From: Phocaeicola oris
GTDB taxonomy: Bacteria > Bacteroidota > Bacteroidia > Bacteroidales > Bacteroidaceae
Reading direction: 5' to 3'
Assembly (NCBI RefSeq): GCF_021295095.1
Contig: NZ_JAJLQX010000014.1
Span: 1-64,000, forward strand
DNA length: 64,000 nucleotides
Part shown: positions 1 to 8,391 of the stretch, piece after piece
Numbering within the stretch: position 1 is the stretch's first letter
How the letters are laid out: each line of letters opens with the position of its first letter
Made by a program: the position numbers and the translations under genes
Notes under the pieces: model-generated
Databases searched by the model: none
What the model was told of the DNA's origin: nothing
What the model saw: only the letters and a program-made list of their open reading frames with translations

Positions 1-14
1 GACCGGTTCCGTTG

Positions 15-272
15 CTACCTGGCCCCAGATTTTTTTCTTATCTGAATATCAAAATACACCTCGGCCTTGTCGATCATCATGTCGCGGGCTTTGGTTTCCA
101 ACTTGGAAAAGGACAATGCCTTTTCCAACTCCCTGATGCGCTTCTTCTGCGCCTTGATCTCCTGACGGTAATCGTCTTTGCTACGGTTTGCCATAGCGTT
201 CTCGGATGGTTCTGCAGGCAAAGATACCGAATTTTCTTCTGTTTCGTATTGATGAAGCCATCTCAGAAACAA
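15..272 (-). pseudogene. IS3-family transposase orfA, N-terminally truncated
   Basis: The 85 codons encode a mostly helical, charged chain (KAQKKRIRELEKAL) ending in DIQIRKKSGAR. In IS3 elements this region is the leucine-zipper and C-terminal tail of the OrfA DNA-binding protein. The expected N-terminal helix-turn-helix (~50 residues) is absent, and the only upstream start is TTG right after an in-frame stop. A shorter reading from ATG near 194 is also possible. GC content is visibly higher than in the neighbouring peptidase gene, fitting acquired DNA. Family assignment rests on the tail motif and the slippery run; I could not compare it with a database. Confidence 0.5.
30..36 (-). promoter_or_regulatory. 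A7 slippery run for -1 frameshifting
   Basis: Read on the minus strand there are seven consecutive A followed by TCTGGGG, and the zero-frame stop TAG comes five codons later. IS3 elements use such A-runs to make an OrfAB fusion by -1 slippage. The -1 frame is open to the window edge. Seen: the run and the open frame. Inferred: the frameshift. Confidence 0.5.
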
Positions 273-314
273 ACTTTGCTATATCCGATTTTAATGGATA
301 GTCATATTATCTTA

Positions 315-2441
315 TTAGTTCATAAGTTTTAATTCTTTAATCAGTCGGGTATCTTTAGCATACTTATCAATCATATAAAGTACATAGCGAATATCCACTC
401 CAATACAACGTTGCAAATTTGGCTCGAATACCAAATCACCGCTCATTGCTTCCCAGTTTCCATCGAAAGCCAAGCCGATAAGCTCACCTTTTCCGTTGAA
501 CATTCCACTTCCTGAGTTTCCTCCGGTGATATCATTATCCGAAATGAAACAGACATTCATGTCCCCATTGGTGCCGTAGCTTCCGAAGTCGCGTTTCTTC
601 AAATTATCAAGTAATGTATCGAGAACTTCATAATCAGCATTTTCATCCGCTTCTTTCTGTTTCTCAAAGATGCCTTTAGTCGTGGTGAAGAAGTCATTAT
701 GCACGCCATCCTTCGGGTTGTAACCTCCTACCATACCAAAGCTCAAACGCATAGTTGAATTGGCATCCGGATAAAAATCTTTAGCCGATTCCATAGCGCG
801 AAGAGCGTTGGTCAGCAGGCGTTCATCCTTTTTGATAGTTTCTTTATACTCTGCCATTTCACTATTAATCTTCATATATTCGCCAATCACTTCAATAGCC
901 AGTTCTCCGACCGGATCATTTACCAGAACAAAAGTAGTATCTGCGCTGAAGAAACGATCTAATGCACGAGTAGAAGTAAAGTCGGAGTTACTGTACAGAT
1001 AGTCGGCAAATGCTTGAGTATTGCCATTATATTTCTCATCGATATCCTTATATAAAGGAAGCAGATACGCGGTATCTACGTTAGCTTTATACTTGTCAGC
1101 TAAAGCAATAAATAGTTTCTTATCTGTTTCCAAATCGTAATCCTTATATATATTGTTTATCTGATTCCTGAAATGAGCACGTTCTTCATCGGTTGAACCT
1201 TCATTGTCAAACATCATCATTTGTAGAGCTGTAGTAATAATTTCCGGTCCGTTAAGATAAGTCTCTACTAAATACGTATTTGCATTTTTAAGCGTCTTTC
1301 GCTCTTCATAACTTTGTTCCAACTCTTTGAATATCGGTTTATATTCTGCACGATTTTCTTTCTTCTCATCAATCCATTTCTGAATTGAAGTTTCTATAGC
1401 TTGTTTCTTTTCTATTACGCTTAACTCTTTGATTGCCTTATTCATTCCGATGCTGTTTTTCCAGTAGTTAGAACTGTTGGCAAACTTTGAAGAGTACATA
1501 ATACGCATTTTGTCACTGCTTTCCATAGCCTTCTTTAAAATGTCCAGCTTTACGGTTCGTACATCAATCATCGCCATGTTGTCTCGGACGCGCTCTTCCA
1601 CTCCGTATGAAGAGAGGTAACGACTGGTTGAACCGGGGTATCCCATGGTCATACAGAACGATCCTTGCTGATATCCTTTTAAAGAAACAGGCGCATAATA
1701 AGTCGGGCGATAAGGAACATTGTCTTCTGAGTAGTTGCTTGGCTCATTATTTTTATTTGCATAAATACGGAATACGGAAAAGTCGCAAGTGTGTCGCGGC
1801 CACATCCAGTTATCGGTATCTCCGCCAAATTTTCCAGCAGACGAAGGAGGTGCGAAAACCAAACGAACATCATTGAAGTCTTTGTAAACAGCTAAATAGT
1901 ATTCGCTACCACCATAGAACGGACTGACTTTTGCTCTCAGTGTTGAGTCCGACTGTAGAGCTTCATTTGTGATGATCTGAGAGATAGAATCAACCAATAC
2001 AGTGCGACGAGCCTCATCAACACCTTTTGGTAAGACACCCAATACTCTGTTCGTTACATCTTCCGAACGGACTAAGAAGCTGATAAACAGGTCAGGGTTC
2101 GGTAATTCTTCTTTGAAAGATCGGGCAGCGAATCCATATTTTAAATAGTCGTGTTCTACTGAGCTATGTTCCTGAATGCTCCCGAATCCACAATGGTGAT
2201 TAGTGAAAATCAATCCATCCGGAGAAACAACGACACCGGAACAGAAGCCTCCACCTAAGCTGACGATGGCATTACATAAACTTGTTCCGTTCGGATTATA
2301 CAATTGCTCCGGAGTCATCTCAAGTCCTAACTCTTTCATAAGTTGTCTGGTTTCAGGAGTTATAACTCCCGGGAGCCACATTCCTTCGTGTCCGTACACA
2401 AAGAGAGGTAAGAACATTAACAATACAAGTAATTTCTTCAT
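315..2441 (-). CDS. dpp7: S46 family dipeptidyl-peptidase, DPP7 type
   Basis: 708 residues with an N-terminal signal peptide (about residues 1-17), so exported to the periplasm. Family S46 is a chymotrypsin-fold serine peptidase family releasing dipeptides from oligopeptides. The triad is visible: His in TNHHCGFG (~82-83), Asp in RHTCDF (~220) and Ser in GGNSGS (~643). S46 enzymes split by one S1 residue: Gly in DPP7 (hydrophobic P1) and Arg in DPP11 (acidic P1). Here AFDGNW (~661) has Gly, so DPP7-type specificity is expected. Length fits the family (~710). It is the last gene of a leftward run, 12 bp after the flippase gene. In Bacteroidales these peptidases feed amino-acid catabolism. Confidence 0.9.
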   Translation of the reverse strand: MKKLLVLLMFLPLFVYGHEGMWLPGVITPETRQLMKELGLEMTPEQLYNPNGTSLCNAIVSLGGGFCSGVVVSPDGLIFTNHHCGFGSIQEHSSVEHDYLKYGFAARSFKEELPNPDLFISFLVRSEDVTNRVLGVLPKGVDEARRTVLVDSISQIITNEALQSDSTLRAKVSPFYGGSEYYLAVYKDFNDVRLVFAPPSSAGKFGGDTDNWMWPRHTCDFSVFRIYANKNNEPSNYSEDNVPYRPTYYAPVSLKGYQQGSFCMTMGYPGSTSRYLSSYGVEERVRDNMAMIDVRTVKLDILKKAMESSDKMRIMYSSKFANSSNYWKNSIGMNKAIKELSVIEKKQAIETSIQKWIDEKKENRAEYKPIFKELEQSYEERKTLKNANTYLVETYLNGPEIITTALQMMMFDNEGSTDEERAHFRNQINNIYKDYDLETDKKLFIALADKYKANVDTAYLLPLYKDIDEKYNGNTQAFADYLYSNSDFTSTRALDRFFSADTTFVLVNDPVGELAIEVIGEYMKINSEMAEYKETIKKDERLLTNALRAMESAKDFYPDANSTMRLSFGMVGGYNPKDGVHNDFFTTTKGIFEKQKEADENADYEVLDTLLDNLKKRDFGSYGTNGDMNVCFISDNDITGGNSGSGMFNGKGELIGLAFDGNWEAMSGDLVFEPNLQRCIGVDIRYVLYMIDKYAKDTRLIKELKLMN

Positions 2442-2453
2442 TTTAATATGTTT

Positions 2454-3893
2454 TTATTTGACAAAGCGATTGATAAAAGGGATAGCCTTCAATGGCAGAT
2501 CCTTTTTTATGATGTAAGCGACGAATACAAATAGTAGAACTGTTCTGACAGTTAGTACAAGAATGGAATTCTCGAACGGCAGATTCATCGCAATTAGATA
2601 TAGTATGATGGCAAGCAATACGTATGTCCCTATATTTTTTAGATCATAATTGATAGGGAATTTCTTTTGTCCTATGAAATACGAAAGCAACATGGCAACA
2701 GCGTATCCGGTAAAGCCAGCCCATGCACAAGCTATATATCCGTAGATAGGGACAAATATAACGTTGATGGCAATTAATACGAAACATCCGGCAAATGAGA
2801 AGTAAGCTCCCCATTTTGTTTGGTCAATTAGTTTATACCAAAAAGAGAGATTAAAGTAAACACCCATGAAAATCTCAGCGGCCATGACTATTGGAACGAC
2901 TTTTAAGCCCTCCCAGTAATCCGGTTGCAGAATGTATTTCAAGATATCCAGATAAAACATGACAGCGAGGAACGCAAGTAATGTAAAGATAATGAAATAC
3001 TTCATGCCTTGCGCATAAGTTTCTTTACTGTCTTTATCTTTACTCTTGCCGAAAACAAAAGGCTCGTAAGCATATCGGAATGCTTGAGTGAGCATAGCCA
3101 TTATCATGGCTATTTTACTACAGGCTCCATAGATAGCTAATTGAGACTTGGCACTTTCCGCGTCCGGATAGACATGACGGAAGATGATTTTATCGGCCAC
3201 TTGATTTAAAATTCCGGCTATGCCTAATATTAATATAGGATAGCTATAATTTAGCATTCGCTTAGCTAAGTGTCTGTTAAATCCGCCGCGGAATTTCAAT
3301 GTTGGGATTAGCAGAAGTCCGATGAAAGAAGTACAAATCAGGTTGAACAGAAAAGCGTAGAATACGTCATTTCCTTTCATAAATACATAATAAGTTAGGT
3401 TAAGCGCAATATTCAAGATGATGAATAACAACTTCAGTAAAGCAAATTTCAAAGCCTGACGTTTATATCGTAAGTAAGCGAAAGGAATACATTGAAAAGC
3501 ATCTTGAGCGACAACAAATACCATCATTCCAATATACCAAGGATGATCGGCATATCCCATAACCGAAGCAATAGGACGCAGAAGAAGTATGCAAATAATG
3601 GCAAAGAACAAAGAGGTAGTACCTACCATCTTCAGCACGGTAGAGTAAACAATTGCAGGATTTTCCGCTTCTTTATTAACGAATCGGAAGAAAGTGGTTT
3701 CCATACCATAAGTAAGAATTACCATTAACAAAGCAGTCCATGCATATACTTCAGTGACAATACCATATCCTCCTGAGGACGCTGACATAGCCATGGCATA
3801 AATAGGTACCAGCAGATAGTTTAGGAATCTGCCGATTATACTACTCAATCCATAAATGGCTGTATCTTTCGCCAGCGATTTTAACTCTGCCAT
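2454..3893 (-). CDS. MOP-superfamily polysaccharide flippase-like membrane protein
   Basis: 479 residues that are almost entirely hydrophobic segments separated by short charged loops, consistent with 12-14 membrane helices. The N-terminus (LAKDTAIYGLSSIIGRFLNY) is the typical opening of Wzx/polysaccharide-biosynthesis flippases, which move lipid-linked glycans across the inner membrane. It starts two bases after the ruvB stop and is followed within 12 bp by the peptidase gene, so it is probably co-transcribed. No glycosyltransferases lie beside it, so the cargo is unknown; O-antigen-like, capsule or lipid-linked precursor transport are all possible. Confidence 0.8.
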   Translation of the reverse strand: MAELKSLAKDTAIYGLSSIIGRFLNYLLVPIYAMAMSASSGGYGIVTEVYAWTALLMVILTYGMETTFFRFVNKEAENPAIVYSTVLKMVGTTSLFFAIICILLLRPIASVMGYADHPWYIGMMVFVVAQDAFQCIPFAYLRYKRQALKFALLKLLFIILNIALNLTYYVFMKGNDVFYAFLFNLICTSFIGLLLIPTLKFRGGFNRHLAKRMLNYSYPILILGIAGILNQVADKIIFRHVYPDAESAKSQLAIYGACSKIAMIMAMLTQAFRYAYEPFVFGKSKDKDSKETYAQGMKYFIIFTLLAFLAVMFYLDILKYILQPDYWEGLKVVPIVMAAEIFMGVYFNLSFWYKLIDQTKWGAYFSFAGCFVLIAINVIFVPIYGYIACAWAGFTGYAVAMLLSYFIGQKKFPINYDLKNIGTYVLLAIILYLIAMNLPFENSILVLTVRTVLLFVFVAYIIKKDLPLKAIPFINRFVK

Positions 3894-3895
3894 CT

Positions 3896-4927
3896 TTAAT
3901 CATCAAACAACGTCCTTTCACGTTGAGTCATTCTGTTTCTTCCTAAATGATTATAAGCCAAATCGGTTACTTCGCGACCTCTTGGTGTTCGCTTTAAAAA
4001 CCCTTCTTTAATAAGGAAAGGTTCGTATACCTCCTCTACAGTTCCGGCATCTTCGCTTAAAGCTGTCGCTATGGTTGAGATTCCCACAGGTCCACCATTA
4101 AATTTATCGATGATGGTTAACAGAATCTTATTATCTACCTGATCTAATCCATAACGATCAATATTTAATGCCTCTAATGCAAAACAAGCAATTTCCACGT
4201 CAATTTTCCCAGATCCTTTTACTTGCGCGAAGTCTCGTACCCTACGGAGTAAAGCATTGGCTACACGAGGTGTTCCTCTACTTCGAGAGGCTATTTCTGC
4301 GGCAGCGTTGTCTTCACACGGTATATTCAAAATCTTTGCTGAACGAAGAATTATTTTTTTCAAAACATCATCGTCGTAGTATTCCAAATGCAAGTTAATA
4401 CCAAAACGGGCACGTAATGGAGATGTCAGCAAGCCGCTTCGGGTTGTTGCTCCAATCAGTGTAAACGGATTTAACTCCAATTGAATGCTACGGGCCGATG
4501 GACCCTTGTCTATCATGATATCAATACGATAATCTTCCATCGCTGAGTAAAGGTATTCTTCGACAACCGGACTTAATCGATGTATTTCATCAATGAAAAG
4601 TACATCATTAGGCTCCAGACTGGTAAGTACACCGGCTAAGTCGCCCGGTTTATCTAATACCGGACCTGAAGTCACTTTGAATCCTACACCTAATTCATTG
4701 GCAATGATTTGGCTTAATGTCGTCTTTCCTAATCCAGGAGGTCCATGTAATAAGGTATGATCAAGAGGTTCACCTCTCAGTTTGGCAGCTTCCACAAAAA
4801 TACGCAGATTTGCCACCACCTTATCTTGTCCGCTGAAATCTCCAAAACTCAGCGGCCGTAAGGCGTTCTCAAAATCTCGTTCATTCTTTGAGAGTTGTTC
4901 TTCTCGTATGTCAAATTTATCTTCCAT
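3896..4927 (-). CDS. ruvB: Holliday junction branch-migration ATPase RuvB
   Basis: 343 residues, the normal RuvB length. Seen: Walker [10 protein letters not shown] (~62-70), Walker B LFIDEIHR (~110-117), the arginine-finger segment SPLRARFG (~169-176) and a C-terminal winged-helix domain with TPRGREVTD. RuvB hexamers drive branch migration of Holliday junctions with RuvA during recombinational repair; RuvC then cuts. ruvA and ruvC are not adjacent, as is usual in Bacteroidota. It sits 3 bp downstream of the PfkB gene and 2 bp upstream of the flippase gene, so co-transcription is likely although the functions are unrelated. Confidence 0.97.
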   Translation of the reverse strand: MEDKFDIREEQLSKNERDFENALRPLSFGDFSGQDKVVANLRIFVEAAKLRGEPLDHTLLHGPPGLGKTTLSQIIANELGVGFKVTSGPVLDKPGDLAGVLTSLEPNDVLFIDEIHRLSPVVEEYLYSAMEDYRIDIMIDKGPSARSIQLELNPFTLIGATTRSGLLTSPLRARFGINLHLEYYDDDVLKKIILRSAKILNIPCEDNAAAEIASRSRGTPRVANALLRRVRDFAQVKGSGKIDVEIACFALEALNIDRYGLDQVDNKILLTIIDKFNGGPVGISTIATALSEDAGTVEEVYEPFLIKEGFLKRTPRGREVTDLAYNHLGRNRMTQRERTLFDD

Positions 4928-4930
4928 TCT

Positions 4931-5854
4931 TTATTTATCGTAGCTTAAAGCGAACTCTTTTGAGATAGAGTTGCTTAAACTTTTGCAAACTTCAGCACTA
5001 AAGTCTTTTCCGTACTGAATAATCTTATCCCAATCTTCAATAGTCAGATTGGGTAAATCTTTTTTCCGAATGTCATCTTTCAATATCCCGTAGATGACGC
5101 CTGCGTTAAAATTGTCTCCGGCACCGATAGTGCTTACTGCGTCAATATGCTCTAACGGATAATCTTTTTGAATCTTTCCGGCGAACAGTCGGATTGGCTC
5201 TGATCCCTGTGTATATATAAAATAAGGAGTATAGAATTCTGTTTTTTGTTTATAGGCTTGCTTACCGTCATTTAAATTGAACATCGTTTGGAAGTCTTCT
5301 TTTGAACCTCGTATGATATCCGCATACTCAAAATTCTCTATCACTGCAGGCATCAACTTAATGGCTTCTCCTTTATGGCTGCTTCTGAAATTCACGTCGT
5401 AGTAGATGATTGCACCTTTATTACATGCGATATCTAATATTGCTTTTATTTTGTCACGGAGAATTGGAGTTACAGCGTAATAGGATCCTATTATCAGAAT
5501 ATCATCACTGGTGATGTCGGGGGCGTTTATGTCGAGTCGTAACTTTGGATAGTCACGATAAAACTGATATCGCGCATTGTTGTGTTCATCCAAAAAAGCT
5601 AATGAGACAGGAGATTTTCCTTCTTGGAATATGTTTACCATATTTGTGCTTACGCCATTCTCTTTCATGAAATTGAGAATCATTGTCCCTATCCGATCGC
5701 TCCCTACTTCACTGATGAAACTAACATTTACTCCTAACCTTCCTAAAGAAATAATGCCATTAAACACAGAACCTCCTGGTACGGAAGCTGTTGGTTGATT
5801 GTCTTTAAAAAGAATGTCTAATATTGTTTCCCCAACACCAATAACCTTTCGCAT
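4931..5854 (-). CDS. PfkB-family sugar kinase
   Basis: 307 residues, the usual size for ribokinase/fructokinase-like PfkB proteins. The N-terminal GG signature (PGGSVFNG, ~26-33) binds sugar, and the C-terminal TIGAGDNFNAG (~242-252) carries the catalytic Asp (~247) and anion hole. It phosphorylates a sugar or nucleoside with ATP; the substrate cannot be read from sequence. Fructokinase or 2-keto-3-deoxygluconate kinase are options. It follows the SIS-domain isomerase gene by 8 bp, so the pair may act on related sugar phosphates (inference). Confidence 0.85.
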   Translation of the reverse strand: MRKVIGVGETILDILFKDNQPTASVPGGSVFNGIISLGRLGVNVSFISEVGSDRIGTMILNFMKENGVSTNMVNIFQEGKSPVSLAFLDEHNNARYQFYRDYPKLRLDINAPDITSDDILIIGSYYAVTPILRDKIKAILDIACNKGAIIYYDVNFRSSHKGEAIKLMPAVIENFEYADIIRGSKEDFQTMFNLNDGKQAYKQKTEFYTPYFIYTQGSEPIRLFAGKIQKDYPLEHIDAVSTIGAGDNFNAGVIYGILKDDIRKKDLPNLTIEDWDKIIQYGKDFSAEVCKSLSNSISKEFALSYDK

Positions 5855-5862
5855 GTCTTTCT

Positions 5863-6480
5863 CTATTTATCATTGGAAAGGGCTCTGGCTTTCTTTCCCA
5901 AGTAACCACCATGATGACGTTTGCTATAGTCCTCGATGGTAAAGCCTGTCCGTTTCATTGTTTCAACAACTAATATATCGCCGATGACAGTCATGACAGT
6001 AGTCGAAGTTGTAGGTGTCATACCCAATGTACAGACTTCATCCGGATGACCGGTATAAATACAGATATCTGATTCTTTTGCCAATGGACTATCCGGATTT
6101 CCTGTAATGACAATATACCTTAATGCAGGATTTAGCACATGGGCCAGTTGAGTCAGTTCAACTATTTCACGAGTTTTCCCGGAGTTGGAAATTAACAACA
6201 TTAGGTCGTTTTCCTGTAGAATACCAAGATCACCGTGTTGGGCTTCACTTGGATGCAGAAAAACGGAAGGGATGCCTGTTGAGCAAAAGGTTGTTGCAAT
6301 ATTCATAGCTATCTGACCGGCTTTACCCATACCGGTTGTAACCAATTTACCTTTCTTGTGATGGACTTGTTCCACTATCAAGTTGACAGCTTTTTCATAA
6401 CTGTCGGTTATTGGAATATTCTTTATTGCTTCCGATTCTTTCTTCAGCAGTTCATGAATAGAATTAATAATCAGTTCCAT
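5863..6480 (-). CDS. KpsF/GutQ-type SIS sugar-phosphate isomerase, no CBS domains
   Basis: 205 residues forming one SIS domain. Motifs match arabinose-5-phosphate isomerases: TTGMGKAGQIA, HPSEAQHGDLG, ISNSGKT, TPTTSTT and a C-terminal HHGGYLGKKA with the catalytic His. Such enzymes convert ribulose-5-P to arabinose-5-P, the first step to Kdo for lipopolysaccharide. The E. coli enzyme has about 120 extra residues of paired CBS domains, which are absent here; a CBS-free active form is known from Bacteroides fragilis. KdsD activity is therefore the best guess, with another aldose/ketose isomerisation as the alternative. It lies in the leftward run between the LOG-family and PfkB genes. Confidence 0.8.
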   Translation of the reverse strand: MELIINSIHELLKKESEAIKNIPITDSYEKAVNLIVEQVHHKKGKLVTTGMGKAGQIAMNIATTFCSTGIPSVFLHPSEAQHGDLGILQENDLMLLISNSGKTREIVELTQLAHVLNPALRYIVITGNPDSPLAKESDICIYTGHPDEVCTLGMTPTTSTTVMTVIGDILVVETMKRTGFTIEDYSKRHHGGYLGKKARALSNDK

Positions 6481-6485
6481 TCCTC

Positions 6486-7019
6486 TTATTTTAAAAGTTC
6501 AGTTAGTTCATTTATATTATTGGCTACAACAAAATAATTGTTTAGTGGATGATGAGCAAAATGTTGTTTCTCCAGTCCGCTTAAAAAATCAATAATGCCT
6601 TGCCAAAATCCATCTATATTAAAAAAGACGATTTTCTTATGGTGATAGTCCAAAGAAGCTGCAGCCATTACATGAAACACTTCATCCAGTGTACCGATAC
6701 CTCCGGGCAATGCAACCAATACATCCGACTTCTGTAGCAAAATGTCTTTTCTGTCGGTCAATGTCTTACATGGAATCATCTCGTCCAAAATAGCACTTGC
6801 TTTGCCCAATTCCAAGATACGGGTAGGCACTACTCCGATAATGCGTGAACCATATTGTTTTGCCACTCTTGAGACACAATCCATCAATCCTACATTGGCT
6901 CCACCATAAACTAATGTCTTTTTATGTTCACCCATCCATTTTCCGAATTCGTCAGCACATTTATAATACTTCGGATCGATATTGTTAGATGCCGAACAAA
7001 AAATACCTATACTCTGCAT
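6486..7019 (-). CDS. LOG-family protein (TIGR00730 type)
   Basis: 177 residues, Rossmann-like. The two family signatures are present: YGGANVGLMD (~38-47) and PGGIGTLDE (~105-113), the latter carrying the catalytic Glu. Many members hydrolyse cytokinin or nucleoside 5'-monophosphates, releasing the base from ribose-5-phosphate; the older label 'lysine decarboxylase' is misleading because the PLP enzymes are unrelated. It is the first gene of the leftward run, with a -7 box 20 bp upstream of its start. Its physiological role in Bacteroidales is unclear. Confidence 0.88.
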   Translation of the reverse strand: MQSIGIFCSASNNIDPKYYKCADEFGKWMGEHKKTLVYGGANVGLMDCVSRVAKQYGSRIIGVVPTRILELGKASAILDEMIPCKTLTDRKDILLQKSDVLVALPGGIGTLDEVFHVMAAASLDYHHKKIVFFNIDGFWQGIIDFLSGLEKQHFAHHPLNNYFVVANNINELTELLK

Positions 7020-7039
7020 ATCTCGTTTTGTTTGTTGTA

Positions 7040-7047
7040 CAAATATA
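7040..7047 (-). promoter_or_regulatory. -7 box for the leftward log-ruvB-dpp7 run
   Basis: The minus strand reads TATATTTG, a perfect Bacteroidota TAnnTTTG element, 20 bp before the LOG-family start. No clear TTTG -33 element is seen at the usual spacing. Confidence 0.5.
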
Positions 7048-7091
7048 GGTCATTTATCCGTATTTTTAATGAAAGAGATGAACTTTTGTTG

Positions 7092-7099
7092 TAATTTTG
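7092..7099 (+). promoter_or_regulatory. -7 box for the M16 peptidase gene
   Basis: TAATTTTG matches TAnnTTTG, 25 bp before the ATG at 7125. An AAGGA-like run (7119-7123) directly precedes the start and favours ATG 7125. The -33 region is weak. Confidence 0.5.
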
Positions 7100-7124
7100 T
7101 CGAATAATATGAATTGTTAAGGAA

Positions 7125-8351
7125 ATGGCTTTTCAAACAGAGACATTGTCAAACGGACTGCGAATCATCCATGTACCAACAGGCTCACCTGTTACTTATT
7201 GTGGTTTCGCAACAAATGTCGGAACGCGAGACGAACAGGATGATCAGCAAGGTATGGCTCATTTTGTGGAGCATAATATTTTTAAGGGAACTCATAAGCG
7301 GCGTGCCTGGCATATTCTGAACCGTATGGAGAATGTAGGTGGAAACTTGGACGCGTTCACCGGAAAGGAAGAGACCATTGTTTACATTGACTGCTTGAAA
7401 GAAGATTTTTATAGGGCTGCGGAATTATTGACGGATATTGTATTTCACAGTATCTTTCCACAAGCAGAGATTGATAAGGAAGTGGAAGTTATTATTGATG
7501 AAATTCAGAGTTATGAGGATAGCCCGTCGGAACTGATATATGATGATATAGAGAATATGCTTTTTAAAGGACATTCTCTCGGAAGGAATATTTTAGGAAA
7601 GCCGGAATTGCTTCGTCATTTTAAAACAGCAGATGCTTTAGTGTTTACAAAAAAATTCTATCATCCGGAAAACATGGTATTCTTTGTTCAAGGAAATCAT
7701 AAATTCAAACGTATTGTTAGTTTGTTGGACAAGTTAACTTCAGACTTGCCTAAGTCGCCTTTTACTTATCAGCGAATACCTATTTTGCCTTATCATCCTC
7801 AACGTGTTATGCTTCAAAAGAATACTCATCAGGATCACGTAATGATTGGCTGTCGAGGATATGGAGCTAAAGAGAAAAAGCAAAGCGTACTTTATCTGTT
7901 GAATAATATCTTGGGTGGACCGGGAATGAACAGTCGGCTGAATGTTTCACTTCGTGAACGTCATGGCTTGGTTTATACGGTGGAGGCTAATATTACCGCT
8001 TATACCGATACGGGGGTATTCTCCATCTATTTCGGTTGTGACAGGAAAGATACAGACCGGTGCTTGGAGTTAACAAAGAAAGAACTTAAAAAGTTGAAAG
8101 AAAATAAATTGACTACGCTTCAACTGGATGCTGCCAAGAAACAGCTAATAGGACAGTTAGGTGTTGCAGGAGATAATTTTGAGAATAACGCTTTGGAAAT
8201 GGGAAAGATCTTCTTACATTATAACCGGTATGATGAGCCGGAAGAAATTTACGACCGTATCCGGGCGATCACTGCTAAAGAGATTCAAGAGGTGGCAAAC
8301 GAAAAATTTGATGAAAGCTATCTTTCTTTCCTTATATATAAAGGAGAATAG
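7125..8351 (+). CDS. M16 family zinc metallopeptidase
   Basis: 408 residues, one M16A plus one M16C-like domain, as in mitochondrial-processing-peptidase-like bacterial enzymes. The inverted zinc motif HFVEH (46-50) is followed 76 residues later by Glu126 in IIDEIQ, exactly the HxxEH-x76-E pattern. No signal peptide is visible, so it is probably cytoplasmic. These peptidases degrade or trim peptides in a closed chamber. Family members near 410 residues act as homodimers or with an inactive partner; no partner gene is next to it. It is divergent from the log-ruvB run and 40 bp upstream of the alpha-galactosidase gene. Confidence 0.9.
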   Translation: MAFQTETLSNGLRIIHVPTGSPVTYCGFATNVGTRDEQDDQQGMAHFVEHNIFKGTHKRRAWHILNRMENVGGNLDAFTGKEETIVYIDCLKEDFYRAAELLTDIVFHSIFPQAEIDKEVEVIIDEIQSYEDSPSELIYDDIENMLFKGHSLGRNILGKPELLRHFKTADALVFTKKFYHPENMVFFVQGNHKFKRIVSLLDKLTSDLPKSPFTYQRIPILPYHPQRVMLQKNTHQDHVMIGCRGYGAKEKKQSVLYLLNNILGGPGMNSRLNVSLRERHGLVYTVEANITAYTDTGVFSIYFGCDRKDTDRCLELTKKELKKLKENKLTTLQLDAAKKQLIGQLGVAGDNFENNALEMGKIFLHYNRYDEPEEIYDRIRAITAKEIQEVANEKFDESYLSFLIYKGE

Positions 8352-8391
8352 ATAGCATACAACCTGTAAAAAAACTTTAACTTATAATAAT

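Larger units (their letters stand above)
1..280 (-). mobile_element. IS3-type insertion sequence remnant, runs off left edge
   Basis: The first ~280 bases look like the orfA 3' half of an IS3-family element read leftward. The reading frame ends in a charged coiled-coil segment followed by IRKKSGAR, as in orfA proteins of Bacteroidota IS3 elements, and a run of seven A lies just before the stop. The frame is closed by a TAG just upstream of codon TTG at 272, so the N-terminal helix-turn-helix half is missing and the element was cut near position 280, about 35 bp beyond the stop of the dpp7-like gene. orfB, if present, lies outside the window. Terminal repeats were not identified. Confidence 0.55.

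Noticed and set aside
315-2441. DPP11-type specificity for the S46 peptidase
   Set aside because: The S1 residue is Gly (AFDGNW), not the Arg typical of DPP11.
5863-6480. Full-length KdsD/GutQ with CBS domains
   Set aside because: The protein ends after the SIS domain; no frame for CBS domains follows.
6486-7019. Lysine decarboxylase
   Set aside because: The PGGIGTLDE motif marks the LOG family; no PLP features.
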